A stretch of DNA of 64,000 nucleotides from Vibrio sp. SS-MA-C1-2 (GCF_021513135.1 NZ_CP090981.1:868001-932000); one strand, 5' to 3'; positions 31,092 through 46,080 are shown, counted from the first letter of the stretch. Program-made: numbers and translations. The notes: a model not told the origin generated them from the letters alone.

Positions 31092-33953
31092 TTAAAGTGC
31101 AGCGATAGTGACTTTCTGCTCTTCAAGTTTAGTTAGCGTCTCTTGGTAACCTTCAAGCTTTTCACGCTCTTTTGCTACCACAGCTTCAGGAGCTTTTGCG
31201 ACGAAACCTTGATTGTTTAATTTACCAGAGATACGTTTGATCTCACCGCCAATTTTAGTCATCTCTTTGTCTAGACGCGCAAGTTCTGCATCCTTATCAA
31301 TAAGACCTGCCATTGGGATAAGTAGTTCAGATTTACCCACTAATGCGGTCGCACATGCTGGCGTCTCTTCACCGTCGGCTAAAACTTGAATCGCATCTAA
31401 TTTCGCTAATGATTGAAGTACTAGGCTGTTTGCTTCGATACGATCAGCATCGTTTTGATCAACCACACGTACCATCACCTCAAGACCTTTACTTGGTGCG
31501 ATGTCGTACTCTGCACGTAAGTTACGAATACCGGTAATGAATGATTTAACCCACTCAATATCAGCAACCGCATTTTCGTTCACGTTTTCCATGTTAAATT
31601 GTGGAAGGGCTTGAGTCATAATTGTCTCGCCTTCAACATCTTTAACTAATGGTTTTACGCTCTGCCAGATAGATTCTGTAATATAAGGCAGTACAGGGTG
31701 AGCCAGACGTAGCGTCTTCTCAAGAACTGTAATTAATGTGTAACGAGTACCACGTTGTTGCGCTTCAGTCCCTTTCCATAAAACAGGCTTAGTTAATTCT
31801 AAGTACCAGTCACAGAATTGGTTCCAAATAAACTCATAGATGGTTCCAGCCGCCATATCTAAACGGTAGTTATCGATATGAGAGTTAAAGTCTTTCGCTG
31901 CAAGTTCGAACTGAGATTCAATCCATTGGTCAGCTAAAGAGAATTCAAGTTCTGCACCCTCAGCCATGCCACAATCTTGATCTTCACTGTTCATCAATAC
32001 ATAACGACTCGCGTTCCATAACTTGTTACAGAAGTTGCGGTAACCTTCAAGGCGCTTCATATCCCAATTGATATCACGACCGGTTGATGCCATAGCAGCC
32101 AAGGTGAAACGTAATGCATCCGTACCATAAGCTTCGATGCCATCTTCAAACGTTTTGCGTGTCTGTTTTTCAATCTTAGCGGCTAGCTTAGGCTGCATCA
32201 TGTTGCCACAGCGCTTTTCAACAAGATCTTCAAGACCAATACCGTCGATCATATCGATTGGATCGATAACGTTACCTTTCGATTTTGACATCTTATCGCC
32301 ATTTTCATCGCGAATGAGGCCGGTAACATAAACAGTTTTAAATGGAACTTGTGGTTTGCCATTTTCATCTTTCATGAAGTGCATGGTCATCATGATCATA
32401 CGAGCAACCCAGAAGAAGATAATATCAAAACCAGTGACCAACACATCAGATGGGTGGAAGGTTTTAAGGTCTTCAGTATTTTCTGGCCAGCCTTGGGTAC
32501 CAAATGTCCATAACGCAGATGAGAACCATGTATCAAGCACATCGTCATCTTGGCGTAGAACCACAACGGGTGCTAGGTTGTTATTGGCACGAACTTCATC
32601 TTCAGTACGACCAACATAAACATTACCGTCGTTGTCATACCATGCTGGGATACGGTGTCCCCACCAAAGTTGACGTGAGATACACCAATCTTGAATATCG
32701 CGCATCCAAGAGAAGTACATATTTTCATACTGCTTAGGGACGAACTGGATCTCGCCATCTTCAACGGCTTTTGTTGCAGTTTCTGCTAGAGGTGCAGCAC
32801 GAACATACCACTGATCCGTTAGCATTGGTTCGATAACAACACCACCACGGTCACCATAAGGTACCGTTAAATCGTGATCTTTTATCTCATCAAGAATACC
32901 TAGCTCTTCGAATTCAGCAACAATTGCTCGACGTGCAGCAAAACGCTCCATGCCGTGGTATTTTTCAGGTAGCGTTGTGTCATAAGCGTCACTTAGCTCA
33001 CCATTGGTGTTGAAAACTTCTGCTGAATCACGAATATCACCATTAAAAGTAAGGATATTGATCATCGGCAATTGATGACGTTTGCCTACTTCATAGTCAT
33101 TGAAGTCATGAGCAGGCGTGATTTTCACACAACCCGTTCCTTTATCCATATCTGCGTGTTCATCACCGACGATAGGGATGCGACGGTTAACGATAGGAAG
33201 TAGAATTTCTTTACCGATAAGATCTTTATAACGAGGATCTTCAGGGTTGACGGCAACACCAGTATCACCCAGCATCGTTTCTGGGCGAGTCGTGGCAACA
33301 ATAATATAATCTTTGCCATCTGGCGTTTGCACACCATCCGCTAATGGATAACGGAAGTGCCACATATGACCTTTTTTGTCTTTGTTTTCAACTTCAAGGT
33401 CTGAGATAGCGGTGTGTAGTTTTGGGTCCCAGTTAACTAGGCGCTTACCACGGTAGATCAGATCGTCTTGATATAGACGAACAAACACTTCTTGAACCGC
33501 ATTTGATAAGCCAGCATCCATTGTGAATCGTTCACGATCCCAATCGACAGATGCACCTAAACGGCGTAACTGTTGAGTAATATTACCGCCAGATTCTGCT
33601 TTCCATTCCCAGATTTTATCGATAAACGCTTCACGACCGTAATCATGTTTAGTTTTATCTTCTTCTGCCGCAATTTTGCGTTCAACAACCATTTGAGTGG
33701 CAATACCTGCATGGTCAGTACCAACCTGCCATAAGGTATTTTTCCCTTTCATACGCTCGCAGCGAATTAAGGTATCCATAATGGTATCCTGGAAAGCATG
33801 GCCCATATGCAAGCTACCAGTGACGTTTGGCGGTGGGATCATGATGCTATAAGCATCTTTAGTTGTATCACCATGAGGCTTAAAGTAACCTGCCTCTTCC
33901 CAGCGCTGATATAGCGCTTGTTCGATTGATTTTGGGTTATATGTCTTTTCCAT
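31092..33953 (-). CDS. valS: valyl-tRNA synthetase
   Basis: Class Ia aminoacyl-tRNA synthetase charging tRNA-Val. 953 residues (E. coli 951). HIGH motif as LHMGHA (about 47-52) after PPPNVTG; an editing (CP1) domain with [15 protein letters not shown]; the [17 protein letters not shown] segment; KMSKSKGNV (the KMSKS loop, near 555); an anticodon-binding domain; and a C-terminal coiled coil (about 885-953, [22 protein letters not shown]). It is 20 nt downstream of holC, the usual pepA-holC-valS order. Confidence 0.97.
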   Translation of the reverse strand: MEKTYNPKSIEQALYQRWEEAGYFKPHGDTTKDAYSIMIPPPNVTGSLHMGHAFQDTIMDTLIRCERMKGKNTLWQVGTDHAGIATQMVVERKIAAEEDKTKHDYGREAFIDKIWEWKAESGGNITQQLRRLGASVDWDRERFTMDAGLSNAVQEVFVRLYQDDLIYRGKRLVNWDPKLHTAISDLEVENKDKKGHMWHFRYPLADGVQTPDGKDYIIVATTRPETMLGDTGVAVNPEDPRYKDLIGKEILLPIVNRRIPIVGDEHADMDKGTGCVKITPAHDFNDYEVGKRHQLPMINILTFNGDIRDSAEVFNTNGELSDAYDTTLPEKYHGMERFAARRAIVAEFEELGILDEIKDHDLTVPYGDRGGVVIEPMLTDQWYVRAAPLAETATKAVEDGEIQFVPKQYENMYFSWMRDIQDWCISRQLWWGHRIPAWYDNDGNVYVGRTEDEVRANNNLAPVVVLRQDDDVLDTWFSSALWTFGTQGWPENTEDLKTFHPSDVLVTGFDIIFFWVARMIMMTMHFMKDENGKPQVPFKTVYVTGLIRDENGDKMSKSKGNVIDPIDMIDGIGLEDLVEKRCGNMMQPKLAAKIEKQTRKTFEDGIEAYGTDALRFTLAAMASTGRDINWDMKRLEGYRNFCNKLWNASRYVLMNSEDQDCGMAEGAELEFSLADQWIESQFELAAKDFNSHIDNYRLDMAAGTIYEFIWNQFCDWYLELTKPVLWKGTEAQQRGTRYTLITVLEKTLRLAHPVLPYITESIWQSVKPLVKDVEGETIMTQALPQFNMENVNENAVADIEWVKSFITGIRNLRAEYDIAPSKGLEVMVRVVDQNDADRIEANSLVLQSLAKLDAIQVLADGEETPACATALVGKSELLIPMAGLIDKDAELARLDKEMTKIGGEIKRISGKLNNQGFVAKAPEAVVAKEREKLEGYQETLTKLEEQKVTIAAL

Positions 33954-33973
33954 CGTACTCTTATGGATATTAA

Positions 33974-34426
33974 TTAAAGTGTTGGAGGGATAGCAGTGGT
34001 TTCTAATGTAAACCCAGCAAGACGATACTGCTTGTACCTTTCTCTTGCTTGCTGCTTCTTATTTTCATCACAGGGAACGAATTCTATCACTTGATGGAAG
34101 GATATCGCAAAATTTGGTGCATATTCGGCTAAATTAATTAAAACATCCCGCCGTTGTGGCGTTGCTGTTCCTGGCCAGCCAATTTCAACTTGCGAACCAT
34201 ACTTTCCACCTTCACCCACTAAATTGTGAGCAACAAAGGATGAGAGTTCGAGCTGCCATAGCTGCTCATCAATGCTAAGTGCTTGTTGTTTATCTTGAGC
34301 AGCAACAAATATCTTTTTTCCTGCTTGAGCCAATTCAACTGTTTTTTGACAGATAAACTGTTCGATTAGCACTGTTGTTAGTGGTGGAGCATCAGGACTA
34401 ACAGTAAAAAAGGTTACTACTGCCAT
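33974..34426 (-). CDS. holC: DNA polymerase III chi subunit HolC
   Basis: Clamp-loader accessory subunit that links the polymerase to SSB. 150 residues (E. coli 147). Typical features: [42 protein letters not shown] at the N-terminus, [10 protein letters not shown] in the middle and [13 protein letters not shown] near the end. It lies between pepA and valS; an ERIC repeat and a terminator separate it from pepA. Confidence 0.94.
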   Translation of the reverse strand: MAVVTFFTVSPDAPPLTTVLIEQFICQKTVELAQAGKKIFVAAQDKQQALSIDEQLWQLELSSFVAHNLVGEGGKYGSQVEIGWPGTATPQRRDVLINLAEYAPNFAISFHQVIEFVPCDENKKQQARERYKQYRLAGFTLETTAIPPTL

Positions 34427-34475
34427 AATAGTCGAAAACCTGTAATCAGAGAAGTATTGTTGCTAATTCATCAAT

Positions 34476-34603
34476 TATACCCAAAGTAATTGGAGTTGCT
34501 AGTAGGCGGCAAGTGAATGAGGCCCCATGAGTCTAGGTTTTCTATATGATTGGGGCGAATGAATATAGCCAACAACCTAGCAACTTCAAGTAAGAAGGGT
34601 ATA
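34476..34603 (-). repeat. ERIC-type intergenic repeat, full length, inverted
   Basis: 128 bp in the orientation opposite to the copies at 10450 and 63133. Its start TATACCCAAAGTAATTGGAG, GTTGCTAGTAGGCGGCAAG and end AACTTCAAGTAAGAAGGGTA match the outer parts of the known enterobacterial ERIC sequence. It lies between pepA and holC, both on the minus strand. Confidence 0.87.
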
Positions 34604-34611
34604 CAAACAAT

Positions 34612-34633
34612 AAAGGAGCCTTTCAGCTCCTTT
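34612..34633 (-). terminator. Terminator-like hairpin after pepA
   Basis: AAAGGAGC and GCTCCTTT pair with a 6-nt loop, 17 nt past the pepA stop on the minus strand, followed by a T-rich TTTATTGTTT. Confidence 0.7.
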
Positions 34634-34650
34634 GTTACTTGTTAGTTTTT

Positions 34651-36162
34651 TTACTCTTGAGAGTCCGAAGAATCTGCTTTATTGAGCATAAATTGAACAA
34701 GAAGTGGGACAGGACGACCTGTTGCACCTTTATTTGCACCCGATACCCATGCAGTTCCAGCGATATCTAAGTGTGCCCAGTTATATTTTTTAGCAAAGTT
34801 TGATAAGAAACAACCGGCAGTAATTGTACCTGCTGATTTACCACCAATATTTGCCATATCAGCAAATGGGCTAGCTAATTGCTCTTGGTATTCTTCGGTC
34901 ATTGGAAGACGCCAAGCTCTATCACCGGCTTGCTCGGATGCATTAACCAGTTCATGTGCTAATGGGTTATGGTTGGCGATAAGTCCACTAATATGGTGAC
35001 CTAAAGCAACAACACAAGCACCCGTTAAGGTTGCTACATCAACAACGCAGTCAGGTTCAAAGCGTTCAACGTAAGTCAAAACATCACATAAAACTAAACG
35101 ACCTTCTGCATCAGTATTAAGTACTTCGACGGTTTTACCTGACATGGTGGTTAAAATATCACCTGGACGATAAGCATTACCGCCTGGCATATTTTCACAG
35201 CCCGCAATCACACCAATAACATTTATTGGAAGGTTAAGCTTAGCGAGGGCTTTCATTGCACCAAAGACCGATGATGCACCGCCCATATCATATTTCATCT
35301 CATCCATGCCTGCGCCTGGTTTAAGTGAAATACCGCCGGAGTCAAAAGTTAATCCTTTACCGACTAAAACGATGGGTTTGGCATTTTCGTCAGGATTATT
35401 CTTATACTCTATAATAGACATCATAGATTCATTGTTTGAACCACGACCGACAGCAAGATAAGAGGCCATGCCAAGTTCTTCCATCTCTTGCTCACCAACA
35501 ATTTTTGTTTTAATTGTTGAGTAGTCATCGGCTAGACGACGCGCTTGAGAAGCAAGGTAAGCAGGATTAGCAACATTTGGTGGCATATTGCTAAGGTCTT
35601 TCGCGATACGGGTTCCTGAGGCAACAGCAAGACCATGAGCAATAGCTCGCTCACCTAAGTTTAGCTCTCGACGAGTAGGTACATTGAAAACTAATTTACG
35701 TAAAGGTCGACGAGTTTCAGGTTTTGCACTCTTAAATTGGTTAAAGGTGTACAAGCTATCTTGAGTTGACTCAACCGCTTGGCGTACTTTCCAATAAGTA
35801 TCACGACCTTTAACATGTAATTCTGTTAAGAAACAGACCGCTTCCATCGATCCAGTTTCATTTAAGGTGCTGATTGTTTTCTTAATAATCTGTTTGTATT
35901 GACGTTCATCCAGTTCACGTTCTTTACCACAGCCAACTAATAATATACGCTCTGATAAAATATTAGGAACATGGTGAAGTAACAACATCTGCCCTGGTTT
36001 TCCTTCTAAATCACCACGGCGCAAAAGTGAGCTAATATAGCCATCACTAATTTTATCTAGTTGTTCCGCGATCGGAGATAGACGCCTAGGTTCAAATACG
36101 CCAACTACAATGCAAGCGCTACGTTGTTTTTCCGGGCTGCCACTTTTTACATTAAACTCCAT
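34651..36162 (-). CDS. pepA: leucyl aminopeptidase PepA (aminopeptidase A)
   Basis: M17 metallo-aminopeptidase, 503 residues as in E. coli; in E. coli also a DNA-binding protein for carAB control and Xer recombination. The start at 36162 is chosen because AGGAG at 36168-36172 is well spaced and the sequence then begins [14 protein letters not shown] like E. coli; an upstream start would add eight residues. Metal and active-site motifs: [19 protein letters not shown], and the M17 signature NTDAEGRL near 350. The N-terminal DNA-binding domain is intact. Confidence 0.96.
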   Translation of the reverse strand: MEFNVKSGSPEKQRSACIVVGVFEPRRLSPIAEQLDKISDGYISSLLRRGDLEGKPGQMLLLHHVPNILSERILLVGCGKERELDERQYKQIIKKTISTLNETGSMEAVCFLTELHVKGRDTYWKVRQAVESTQDSLYTFNQFKSAKPETRRPLRKLVFNVPTRRELNLGERAIAHGLAVASGTRIAKDLSNMPPNVANPAYLASQARRLADDYSTIKTKIVGEQEMEELGMASYLAVGRGSNNESMMSIIEYKNNPDENAKPIVLVGKGLTFDSGGISLKPGAGMDEMKYDMGGASSVFGAMKALAKLNLPINVIGVIAGCENMPGGNAYRPGDILTTMSGKTVEVLNTDAEGRLVLCDVLTYVERFEPDCVVDVATLTGACVVALGHHISGLIANHNPLAHELVNASEQAGDRAWRLPMTEEYQEQLASPFADMANIGGKSAGTITAGCFLSNFAKKYNWAHLDIAGTAWVSGANKGATGRPVPLLVQFMLNKADSSDSQE

Positions 36163-36356
36163 GGGAACTCCTATGTTTAAAGACAAATAAAGTTAATTGT
36201 TAGATAATATCAAACTTACTTGCTAAATTGATTATTCCATATACGATCATAAGTAAGTTTATCGTCACTTAAGCTAAATAATTTAAAAAATCAGCTATTA
36301 AACAAAAAACTATAGTGATTCCAGTAAAAACACAAGTTTTCTATAGGTATTAAAAC

Positions 36357-37457
36357 GTGATAATTATCCGTTATTTGATTAAAGAGACATTAAAAAGTCA
36401 ATTTGCAGTGCTATTTGTACTATTTTTGATCTTCATTAGTCAAAAATTTATTCGAGAATTGGCAAATGCGACCGACGGTAAGATCCCAGGTGATCTTATT
36501 TTGCAGATTGTTGCACTAAATATGCCAACCATGGCACTTTTGATGCTGCCTCTCAGTATTTATATTGGTATTTTACTGACTTTTGGCCGTTTATACGCTG
36601 AAAGTGAAATTACCGTGATGAATGCAACTGGGATGGGAAATACCATCTTAATTCGTGCTGCCTTCTTTTTAGCGGTTATTACCGGTGGTATTGCAGCTGT
36701 AAACTCTTTTTGGTTAGCGCCTGTTAGTCAAGAAAAAACAACTCAAGTACTTGAAGCAGTTAAAGCTGATAGTGGGTTAGAGTTACTCGTCAAAGGGCAA
36801 TTTCAATCAGCACCTAATGGCCAAGCAGTCGTTTTTGTCCAAGATATTGAAAATAAAGGGAGAGATTTAAACAACATTTTTGTTGCTCAACCAATGCTTT
36901 CTGCATCGGCAAGACCGAGTGTTCTGTTATCAAAAACAGGTACGGTGACTGAATCTCCTGATGGTCGTCAGGTTTTGAATTTAAAAGATGGTACTCGTTA
37001 TGAGGGAACACCGACTCAACAAGATATGATGATCACCAATTTTAGTGATTATGAAGCTTTGATTGGCCAGCGAGAAATTCAAGAAAAGAAAAGAAAATGG
37101 CGAGCACATTCGACGATGGATCTTTTAGCTAGTGACGATCTTTCGGCGAAAGCGGAATTTCAATGGCGTGCCTCTCTAGTTTTGTGTATTCCATTATTAA
37201 CGATGATCGTTGTACCACTATCATCGGTTAACCCAAGACAAGGGCGATTTGCTAAATTAATGCCAGCTATCTTCCTTTATTTGCTTTACTTCTTGGCGAT
37301 TAGTGCAGGGAAATCGGCTATCGAAGATGGTGGTTTACCGCCAGAGATAGGTTTATGGAGTATAAACCTCTTACTCTTCTTTATTGCAATAGGGATAAAC
37401 AGTTGGGACAGTATGCCGATCCGCAAATTAAAAGCATCAATAAGAGGGCGTAAATAG
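36357..37457 (+). CDS. lptF: LPS export ABC transporter permease LptF
   Basis: One of the two membrane subunits of LptB2FGC. 366 residues, as in E. coli. Three N-terminal membrane helices (about 12-118; LPLSIYIGILLTFGRLYAESEITVMNATGMG), a periplasmic jellyroll (about 125-260) and three C-terminal helices (about 265-355) follow the YjgP/YjgQ plan. It starts with GTG at 36357. Its TAG stop shares one base with the GTG of lptG. It is divergent from pepA, the conserved arrangement. Confidence 0.95.
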   Translation: MIIIRYLIKETLKSQFAVLFVLFLIFISQKFIRELANATDGKIPGDLILQIVALNMPTMALLMLPLSIYIGILLTFGRLYAESEITVMNATGMGNTILIRAAFFLAVITGGIAAVNSFWLAPVSQEKTTQVLEAVKADSGLELLVKGQFQSAPNGQAVVFVQDIENKGRDLNNIFVAQPMLSASARPSVLLSKTGTVTESPDGRQVLNLKDGTRYEGTPTQQDMMITNFSDYEALIGQREIQEKKRKWRAHSTMDLLASDDLSAKAEFQWRASLVLCIPLLTMIVVPLSSVNPRQGRFAKLMPAIFLYLLYFLAISAGKSAIEDGGLPPEIGLWSINLLLFFIAIGINSWDSMPIRKLKASIRGRK

Positions 37458-38526
37458 TGTTTAAGATATTTGATCTCTATATTGGGCGAACGATTATTGC
37501 GACCAGTGCATTGACTCTCTCTATGCTGGTTGGGCTTTCGGCAATCATTAAATATGTTGAACAGCTTCGCAAGGTCGGGGATGGTGTTTATGATCTTTGG
37601 ACGGCATTCTTATATGTGTTACTGAGTATTCCTCGTGATATTGAAATGTTCTTTCCTATGGCTGTGTTACTAGGGGCGTTGATTGGATTAGGAATGTTAG
37701 CTTCAAGTTCAGAGCTGGTGGTGATGCAAGCTGCCGGCTATTCTAAATTAGATATTGGTGTTTCAGTTTTAAAAACAGCAATACCTTTAATCTTGATTGT
37801 TATGGCACTGGGTCAGTGGGGATCGCCGATTACTCAACAATTAGCGAGAGAGATGCGCGCTGTCGCGATTTCAGGCGGAAACTTGATGGCAGTGCAGCGA
37901 GGGGTTTGGGCTAAAGATGATAATAATTATATTTATTTAGGGCGAGTCTCAAATGACGGTGATATCAATGCTGTTAATGTATGGCAGTTTAATGATCAAT
38001 CTAAGCTTGAGACTTATACCTTTGCTAAAAGTGCTAAATATAATCAAGAGAGTGGTTGGACGCTAAAAGGTGTGACAGTCACTCATGTCAATGAGAGTAA
38101 AATAGGTAAAGAGACTTACAAGGATCATCATTGGGATACAACATTAACGCCAAGTAAGTTGGCTGTTGTGACCGTTAAGCCTGAAGAGCTCTCGTTAAGT
38201 GGTTCTTATGATTATGTTCAATATCTTAAAGAGTCAAAACAAGATCCAAGTCGGTATGAGTTAGCATTTTGGCGTAAAGCATTACAGCCTGTCAGTATCG
38301 GCGTTATGATGTTACTGGCTCTCTCATTTGTTTTCGGCCCATTACGAAGCGTCACTATGGGAGCGAGGGTTTTATCCGGTGTTGTGTTTGGTTTTGCTTT
38401 CTATATCTCAAATGAAGTCTTGGGGCCCATGAGTTTAGTTTATAATCTTCCCCCATCGTTGGTGCTATTGGACCTAGCTTGATCTTTTTAATGATTACGC
38501 TTTATCTATTAAATAGAAAGCTGTAA
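37457..38526 (+). CDS. lptG: LPS export ABC transporter permease LptG, frameshifted near the C-terminus
   Basis: Second membrane subunit of the LPS extractor; essential in E. coli. As read, the frame stops at 38482 after 341 residues, ending NLPPSLVLLDLA. Restoring one base in the CCCCC run at 38450-38454 gives instead NLPPIVGAIGPSLIFLMITLYLLNRKL with a stop at 38524-38526, a 356-residue protein close to the 360 of E. coli and containing the last membrane helix. Before that point the fold is normal: three helices, a periplasmic domain (about 125-255) and two helices. Because the gene is essential elsewhere, a sequencing error or recoding is more likely than true loss. Confidence 0.92.
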
Positions 38527-38551
38527 ATAGGAAACTATCAATAGATAAAAT

Positions 38552-38597
38552 AAAAGCCGCCTTATCACTATTTGAACAGTGATAAGGCGGCTTTTTT
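38552..38597. terminator. Bidirectional terminator between lptG and the RDD gene
   Basis: An 18-bp perfect stem (AAAAGCCGCCTTATCACT / AGTGATAAGGCGGCTTTT) with an 8-nt loop is flanked by A and T runs. Confidence 0.95.
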
Positions 38598-38621
38598 ATT
38601 GAGAATGATTTATAGCGTTAT

Positions 38622-39140
38622 TTATTTTACCGAAGGCATTACAATCATTTGCGTTCCAGAGATAAAATCTTGGAATGCATCATTCTTGCCATCAAACGGG
38701 ACTAATAAATTACCTAAACCAAATGCAGCAGAGGCTAGACGAATAATTCCCTGCATAACGGTAATGGTCGATCCGTCATGTGAGACGACTTTTAATCGCC
38801 ATGCTCGCATTCCTAATGTTTGTCCACCTTTACACCAAAAATAGAGATAAAAGCCAATATAGATAGCCAGTAGATAAAGCTGATAAAAAATACCCGTTGG
38901 AGAGAAGACAATATAGTCTGCAATATCTTGATAACCCGAGATATCAATGACATTAAAGTGAGCTAATCCCGCAATGACACCAACACCTAGACCGCCGGCA
39001 AACATTAATATAGCAACGACGACTAATGTGTCATAAATCATTGCTCCAATACGGCGGAAAAATCCGGCATTGAGAGGTTTTTTCTTAACTTCAGTCTCTT
39101 TTGGCTGGACTTTTTGTTGATTCTTTCTCGGTTTTCCCAT
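38622..39140 (-). CDS. RDD-family membrane protein
   Basis: 172-residue membrane protein of the RDD family (Pfam RDD): the basic N-terminus (about 1-25, many Lys) precedes FRRIGAMIYD, which holds the family's Arg-Asp pattern, followed by a first helix (about 37-58), a second around 88-105 (YQLYLLAIYIGFYLYFW) and the conserved CKGGQTLGMRAWRLKVV (about 107-123). A third hydrophobic stretch comes near the end. Function unknown; some RDD proteins have been linked to ion transport. It converges on lptG and shares the strong terminator; its own start lies about 230 bp from the tRNA gene. Confidence 0.85.
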   Translation of the reverse strand: MGKPRKNQQKVQPKETEVKKKPLNAGFFRRIGAMIYDTLVVVAILMFAGGLGVGVIAGLAHFNVIDISGYQDIADYIVFSPTGIFYQLYLLAIYIGFYLYFWCKGGQTLGMRAWRLKVVSHDGSTITVMQGIIRLASAAFGLGNLLVPFDGKNDAFQDFISGTQMIVMPSVK

Positions 39141-39332
39141 GAGTCACTCTTTATTATTCCCTAAAACAGTATTGAGGGAAGTTTACCAGTTCATGACGAA
39201 ATAAAGGAGCGAAAGTCACCCCTAAAAGTGTAAGAGTGTTAATCAGGCAGCGGTTTTTGTCAGCTAAAGTCATTGCATTACTTACCTTGAGATTAAAAAA
39301 ACAACACTTAACAAGTTGAATTAAATAAATAG

Positions 39333-39360
39333 TTGCACTGATCACGAACATCCGTATAAT
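39333..39360 (+). promoter_or_regulatory. Predicted sigma-70 promoter of tRNA-Leu
   Basis: TTGCAC (39333-39338) and a perfect TATAAT (39355-39360) are 16 bases apart; the tRNA starts 11 bases after the -10 box. Confidence 0.8.
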
Positions 39361-39371
39361 AAGCCAAATCT

Positions 39372-39456
39372 GCCCGAGTGGTGAAATTGGTATACACGAC
39401 GGATTCAAAATCCGTTGCTTTCGAGCGTGACGGTTCAAGTCCGTCCTCGGGCACCA
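39372..39456 (+). tRNA. tRNA-Leu(CAA)
   Basis: 85 nt including an encoded 3' CCA. The acceptor arms GCCCGAG / CTCGGGC pair perfectly. The anticodon arm ACGGA-TTCAAAA-TCCGT gives anticodon CAA (reads UUG). A long variable arm (TGCTTTCGAGCG) and the T arm GACGG-TTCAAGT-CCGTC are present, the class II structure expected of leucine tRNA. It is preceded by a promoter and followed by a terminator, so it is a single-gene unit. Confidence 0.96.
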
Positions 39457-39464
39457 GATAAAAC

Positions 39465-39497
39465 AAAAAAGCCTCAACTGATGTTGGGGCTTTTTTG
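39465..39497 (+). terminator. Rho-independent terminator after tRNA-Leu
   Basis: AAAAAAGCCTCAAC and GTTGGGGCTTTTTT form the stem (one T-G pair) with a 4-nt loop, starting 9 nt past the CCA end. Confidence 0.92.
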
Positions 39498-39645
39498 TAT
39501 CTAATATATTTAATATTCACTTTTCATATCCATTCTCTTGCTCTTCCGACCTTTGTATTGACTGCAAAAGTTAATAAAACAGAAGTAGTGGTAGAATGAC
39601 CATCTTTGTTTTTATTTCACATCCCTAAGTTAGAGTTAATGTTTA

Positions 39646-39948
39646 TTATTGACACTGGTAACCATTAGCTGTCGCGTGATAAACATTCTCAACTTTATAT
39701 GCTCTGACTATTTCTACAGAATCAATCGTCTGATATCTGTTTTTTAGAATATTGATGGCTAAGTTAATCGCCCCATTTCTAGAGTCACCTTTGCTTTCCG
39801 TTGAACCTAAAAATAGGCATTGTTCTGTTTGAGTTGCATTAATGGTCATTACGGTGATGCGATTAGGCTCTTTAACTAAATGATGACTACATGCAGATAA
39901 TAGTAATAAGACGCTAGAGACTAAAAGAGTTCTATTTAAGTTCGACAT
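39646..39948 (-). CDS. small predicted lipoprotein, function unknown
   Basis: 100-residue protein with a lipoprotein signal: basic start MSNLNR, a hydrophobic stretch (7-17) and the lipobox LSAC with Cys20. The mature part holds two more cysteines (Cys44 in EQCLFLGS and Cys99 at the C-terminal YQCQ) that could pair. The layout (C-x-F-L-G near the start, NGAINLAINILKNRY helix, C-terminal strands ending NGYQC) resembles small DUF4156-type lipoproteins, but I cannot confirm this. It stands alone between tRNA-Leu and the rRNA operon, transcribed away from the latter. Confidence 0.7.
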   Translation of the reverse strand: MSNLNRTLLVSSVLLLLSACSHHLVKEPNRITVMTINATQTEQCLFLGSTESKGDSRNGAINLAINILKNRYQTIDSVEIVRAYKVENVYHATANGYQCQ

Positions 39949-40172
39949 CGGGTTATTCTGATTGGTATTAAAGTGGATATTTTAAGTTTAGTCGATTAAT
40001 TTTAAACTTAGAAAAAGAGTTAATCGTTGATAGGATAACGAAAGAAGATATCATAATTGTGGTGTAAGTGTTATTCATGTTGCGATTCATGGGTCGATTG
40101 GCTGTTTTTTCTACGTAAACTCAGCTTTGAGTAAGTTATTTAAAATTAAATAAAAAAAAATGACTTTTATAG

Positions 40173-40200
40173 TTGACTTAAAATCACTGCACTGTATTAT
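40173..40200 (+). promoter_or_regulatory. Predicted rRNA operon promoter
   Basis: TTGACT (40173-40178) and TATTAT (40195-40200) are 16 bases apart. An A/T-rich UP-element-like tract (about 40138-40170) lies just upstream and a GC-rich discriminator (CTGCCTCC) follows, typical of stringently controlled rrn promoters. The gene-free stretch 39949-40486 otherwise contains only the rRNA leader. Confidence 0.8.
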
Positions 40201-40236
40201 CTGCCTCCTCGCTGCACGGCACTGCTGTAACGCGAA

Positions 40237-40247
40237 GCTCTTTAAAA
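40237..40247 (+). promoter_or_regulatory. boxA antitermination site in the rRNA leader
   Basis: GCTCTTTAAAA in the leader matches the bacterial rrn boxA core (GCTCTTTA). A second copy lies in the 16S-23S spacer. Confidence 0.7.
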
Positions 40248-40486
40248 ATTTAAAACTTATGAAATCTGTGTGGGCACTCGTTATCGAGAATCAACAAAAA
40301 GATTACTCAATGAACTGAGTGACCAATACAGTGTAAAACATAATTTATTATGAATTATACTGGCACAGTCAATTCACTATCATTCTGTTGGAATGGTAGT
40401 AGCTTTAAGATTACATTCTTTATTTATAAAGAATTAGTTTTGAAGTCAGTATTCGTTGAGCCGTTTCGAAAGAAACAACAAAACTT

Positions 40487-42032
<1,546 letters not shown>

Positions 42033-42379
42033 ACGATTTGATATTTCGTGATGAGTACCCACACAGATAACATAAGTTTTAGCTCTTTAACAATTTGGAA
42101 AGCTGACTAGTAAACTCGTTAGTGATTTTTTAATCATTATAAGTTGAAAAGTAATAATTGTTTATTCGAAAGAATAAACGAGTTCTCAACACAATACACA
42201 TTCAAGTGTCTTGTATTCAAATTAACATCATTGATGTTAATTCTATATTGAGTCCGGCAAACGATAATTAACATTACCCTGTTGATTATCAACAATCAAA
42301 AACCTTGGTTGCTTTTTGTTTTCACTTTTTAAAAGTGAAGGCAAATTTGTATCATACATAAGACCCTTTCGGGTTGTAT
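42033..42379 (+). other. 16S-23S spacer without tRNA genes
   Basis: 347 nt. It contains a boxA (AGCTCTTTAACAATTT at 42081), a palindrome AATTAACATCA / TGATGTTAATT near 42218-42240 and, next to 23S, ACCCTTTCGGGTTGTATGG. The last can pair with CCATACAACACCCAAAGGGT after 23S to form the RNase III processing stem. No tRNA-Ile, -Ala or -Glu is seen, so this is the tRNA-less spacer type. Confidence 0.85.
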
Positions 42380-45411
<3,032 letters not shown>

Positions 45412-45573
45412 TACAACACCCAAAGGGTTTTGATGGACTCAAAAGAATACGACTCGACGAGTCAAAAGATACTTGAATGAAGTATTGAGAATATTATTAC
45501 TTAAACAAAAAAGTTAATTATCAGACTTTCCAAATTTCGTTAAACGCGAATATTCGCGGTTAACAACAAAATT

Positions 45574-45693
45574 TGCTTGGCGACCATAGCATTGTGGACC
45601 CACCTGACTCCATTCCGAACTCAGAAGTGAAACACAATCGCGCCGATGGTAGTGTGGGGTCTCCCCATGTGAGAGTAGGTCATCGCCAGGCTT
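45574..45693 (+). rRNA. rrf: 5S ribosomal RNA
   Basis: 120 nt from TGCTTGGCGACCATAGC to TCGCCAGGCTT; the two ends pair to form helix I. Internal segments CCACCTGACTCCATTCCGAA and TGGTAGTGTGGGGTCTCCCC are typical of vibrio 5S. It lies 162 nt after 23S. No tRNA gene follows; the operon ends at a terminator. Confidence 0.97.
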
Positions 45694-45717
45694 CAAATTC
45701 TCTGCTTATGCAGACAG

Positions 45718-45748
45718 TAAAAAACCCAGCCTTTGGCTGGGTTTTTTG
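45718..45748 (+). terminator. Rho-independent terminator of the rRNA operon
   Basis: AAAAAACCCAGCC and GGCTGGGTTTTTT form a perfect stem with a 4-5-nt loop and a T run, 25 nt past 5S. Confidence 0.95.
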
Positions 45749-45828
45749 CGTTTTGAATTTGATGGAAAATATAGACAATCTATTTTTGAAGTGATTTATT
45801 GCCTTAAAGATGACTTTCATTCGTTTGG

Positions 45829-45910
45829 TTATCCCTTTCTTACTTGACGTTGCTAAGTTGTTGGCTGCATTCGTTCTTCTACTCGCAACTCCAATTACTT
45901 TGGGTCTATA
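45829..45910 (+). repeat. ERIC-type intergenic repeat, short form
   Basis: About 82 bp: CTTACTTGACGTTGCTAAGTTG at one end and CTCGCAACTCCAATTACTTTG at the other, ending GGTCTATA; no long central loop. It lies in the gene-free stretch 45749-46258 between 5S rRNA and rsmH. Confidence 0.8.
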
Positions 45911-45959
45911 CTTCAATCATTCATAATAGATAGAGTAAAGGCAATCTTAAGTCATTTGG

Positions 45960-46080
45960 TATAGGGTTTACATAAAGCAATTAATTTAGTATTTGTTTAC
46001 TTTCATCATATAGCGTATCTATAACAAATGAGGCTTTATTCATTTTCTATCTATTTGTAACTTTAATTACTTGAGTTATA
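45960..46080 (+). repeat. Degenerate full-length ERIC-type repeat
   Basis: About 121 bp aligns end to end with the full copies but with many changes (ATCATATAGCGTATCTATA, then ATGAGGCTTTATTCATT and CTTTAATTACTTGAGTTATA). It is probably an old insertion, 49 bp after another copy. The remaining 46081-46258 shows no gene and no clear mraZ remnant. Confidence 0.6.

Noticed and set aside
39154-39520. Open frames on the minus strand across tRNA-Leu
   Set aside because: They are antisense to a tRNA gene with a clear promoter and terminator; they have no family resemblance.
42033-42379. Possible tRNA genes in the 16S-23S spacer
   Set aside because: I looked for acceptor, anticodon and GTTCRA-type T-loop patterns and found none.
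45680-45916. Minus-strand frame of 78 codons after 5S rRNA
   Set aside because: It runs through the rrn terminator and an ERIC repeat and has no ribosome-binding site or homology I recognise.
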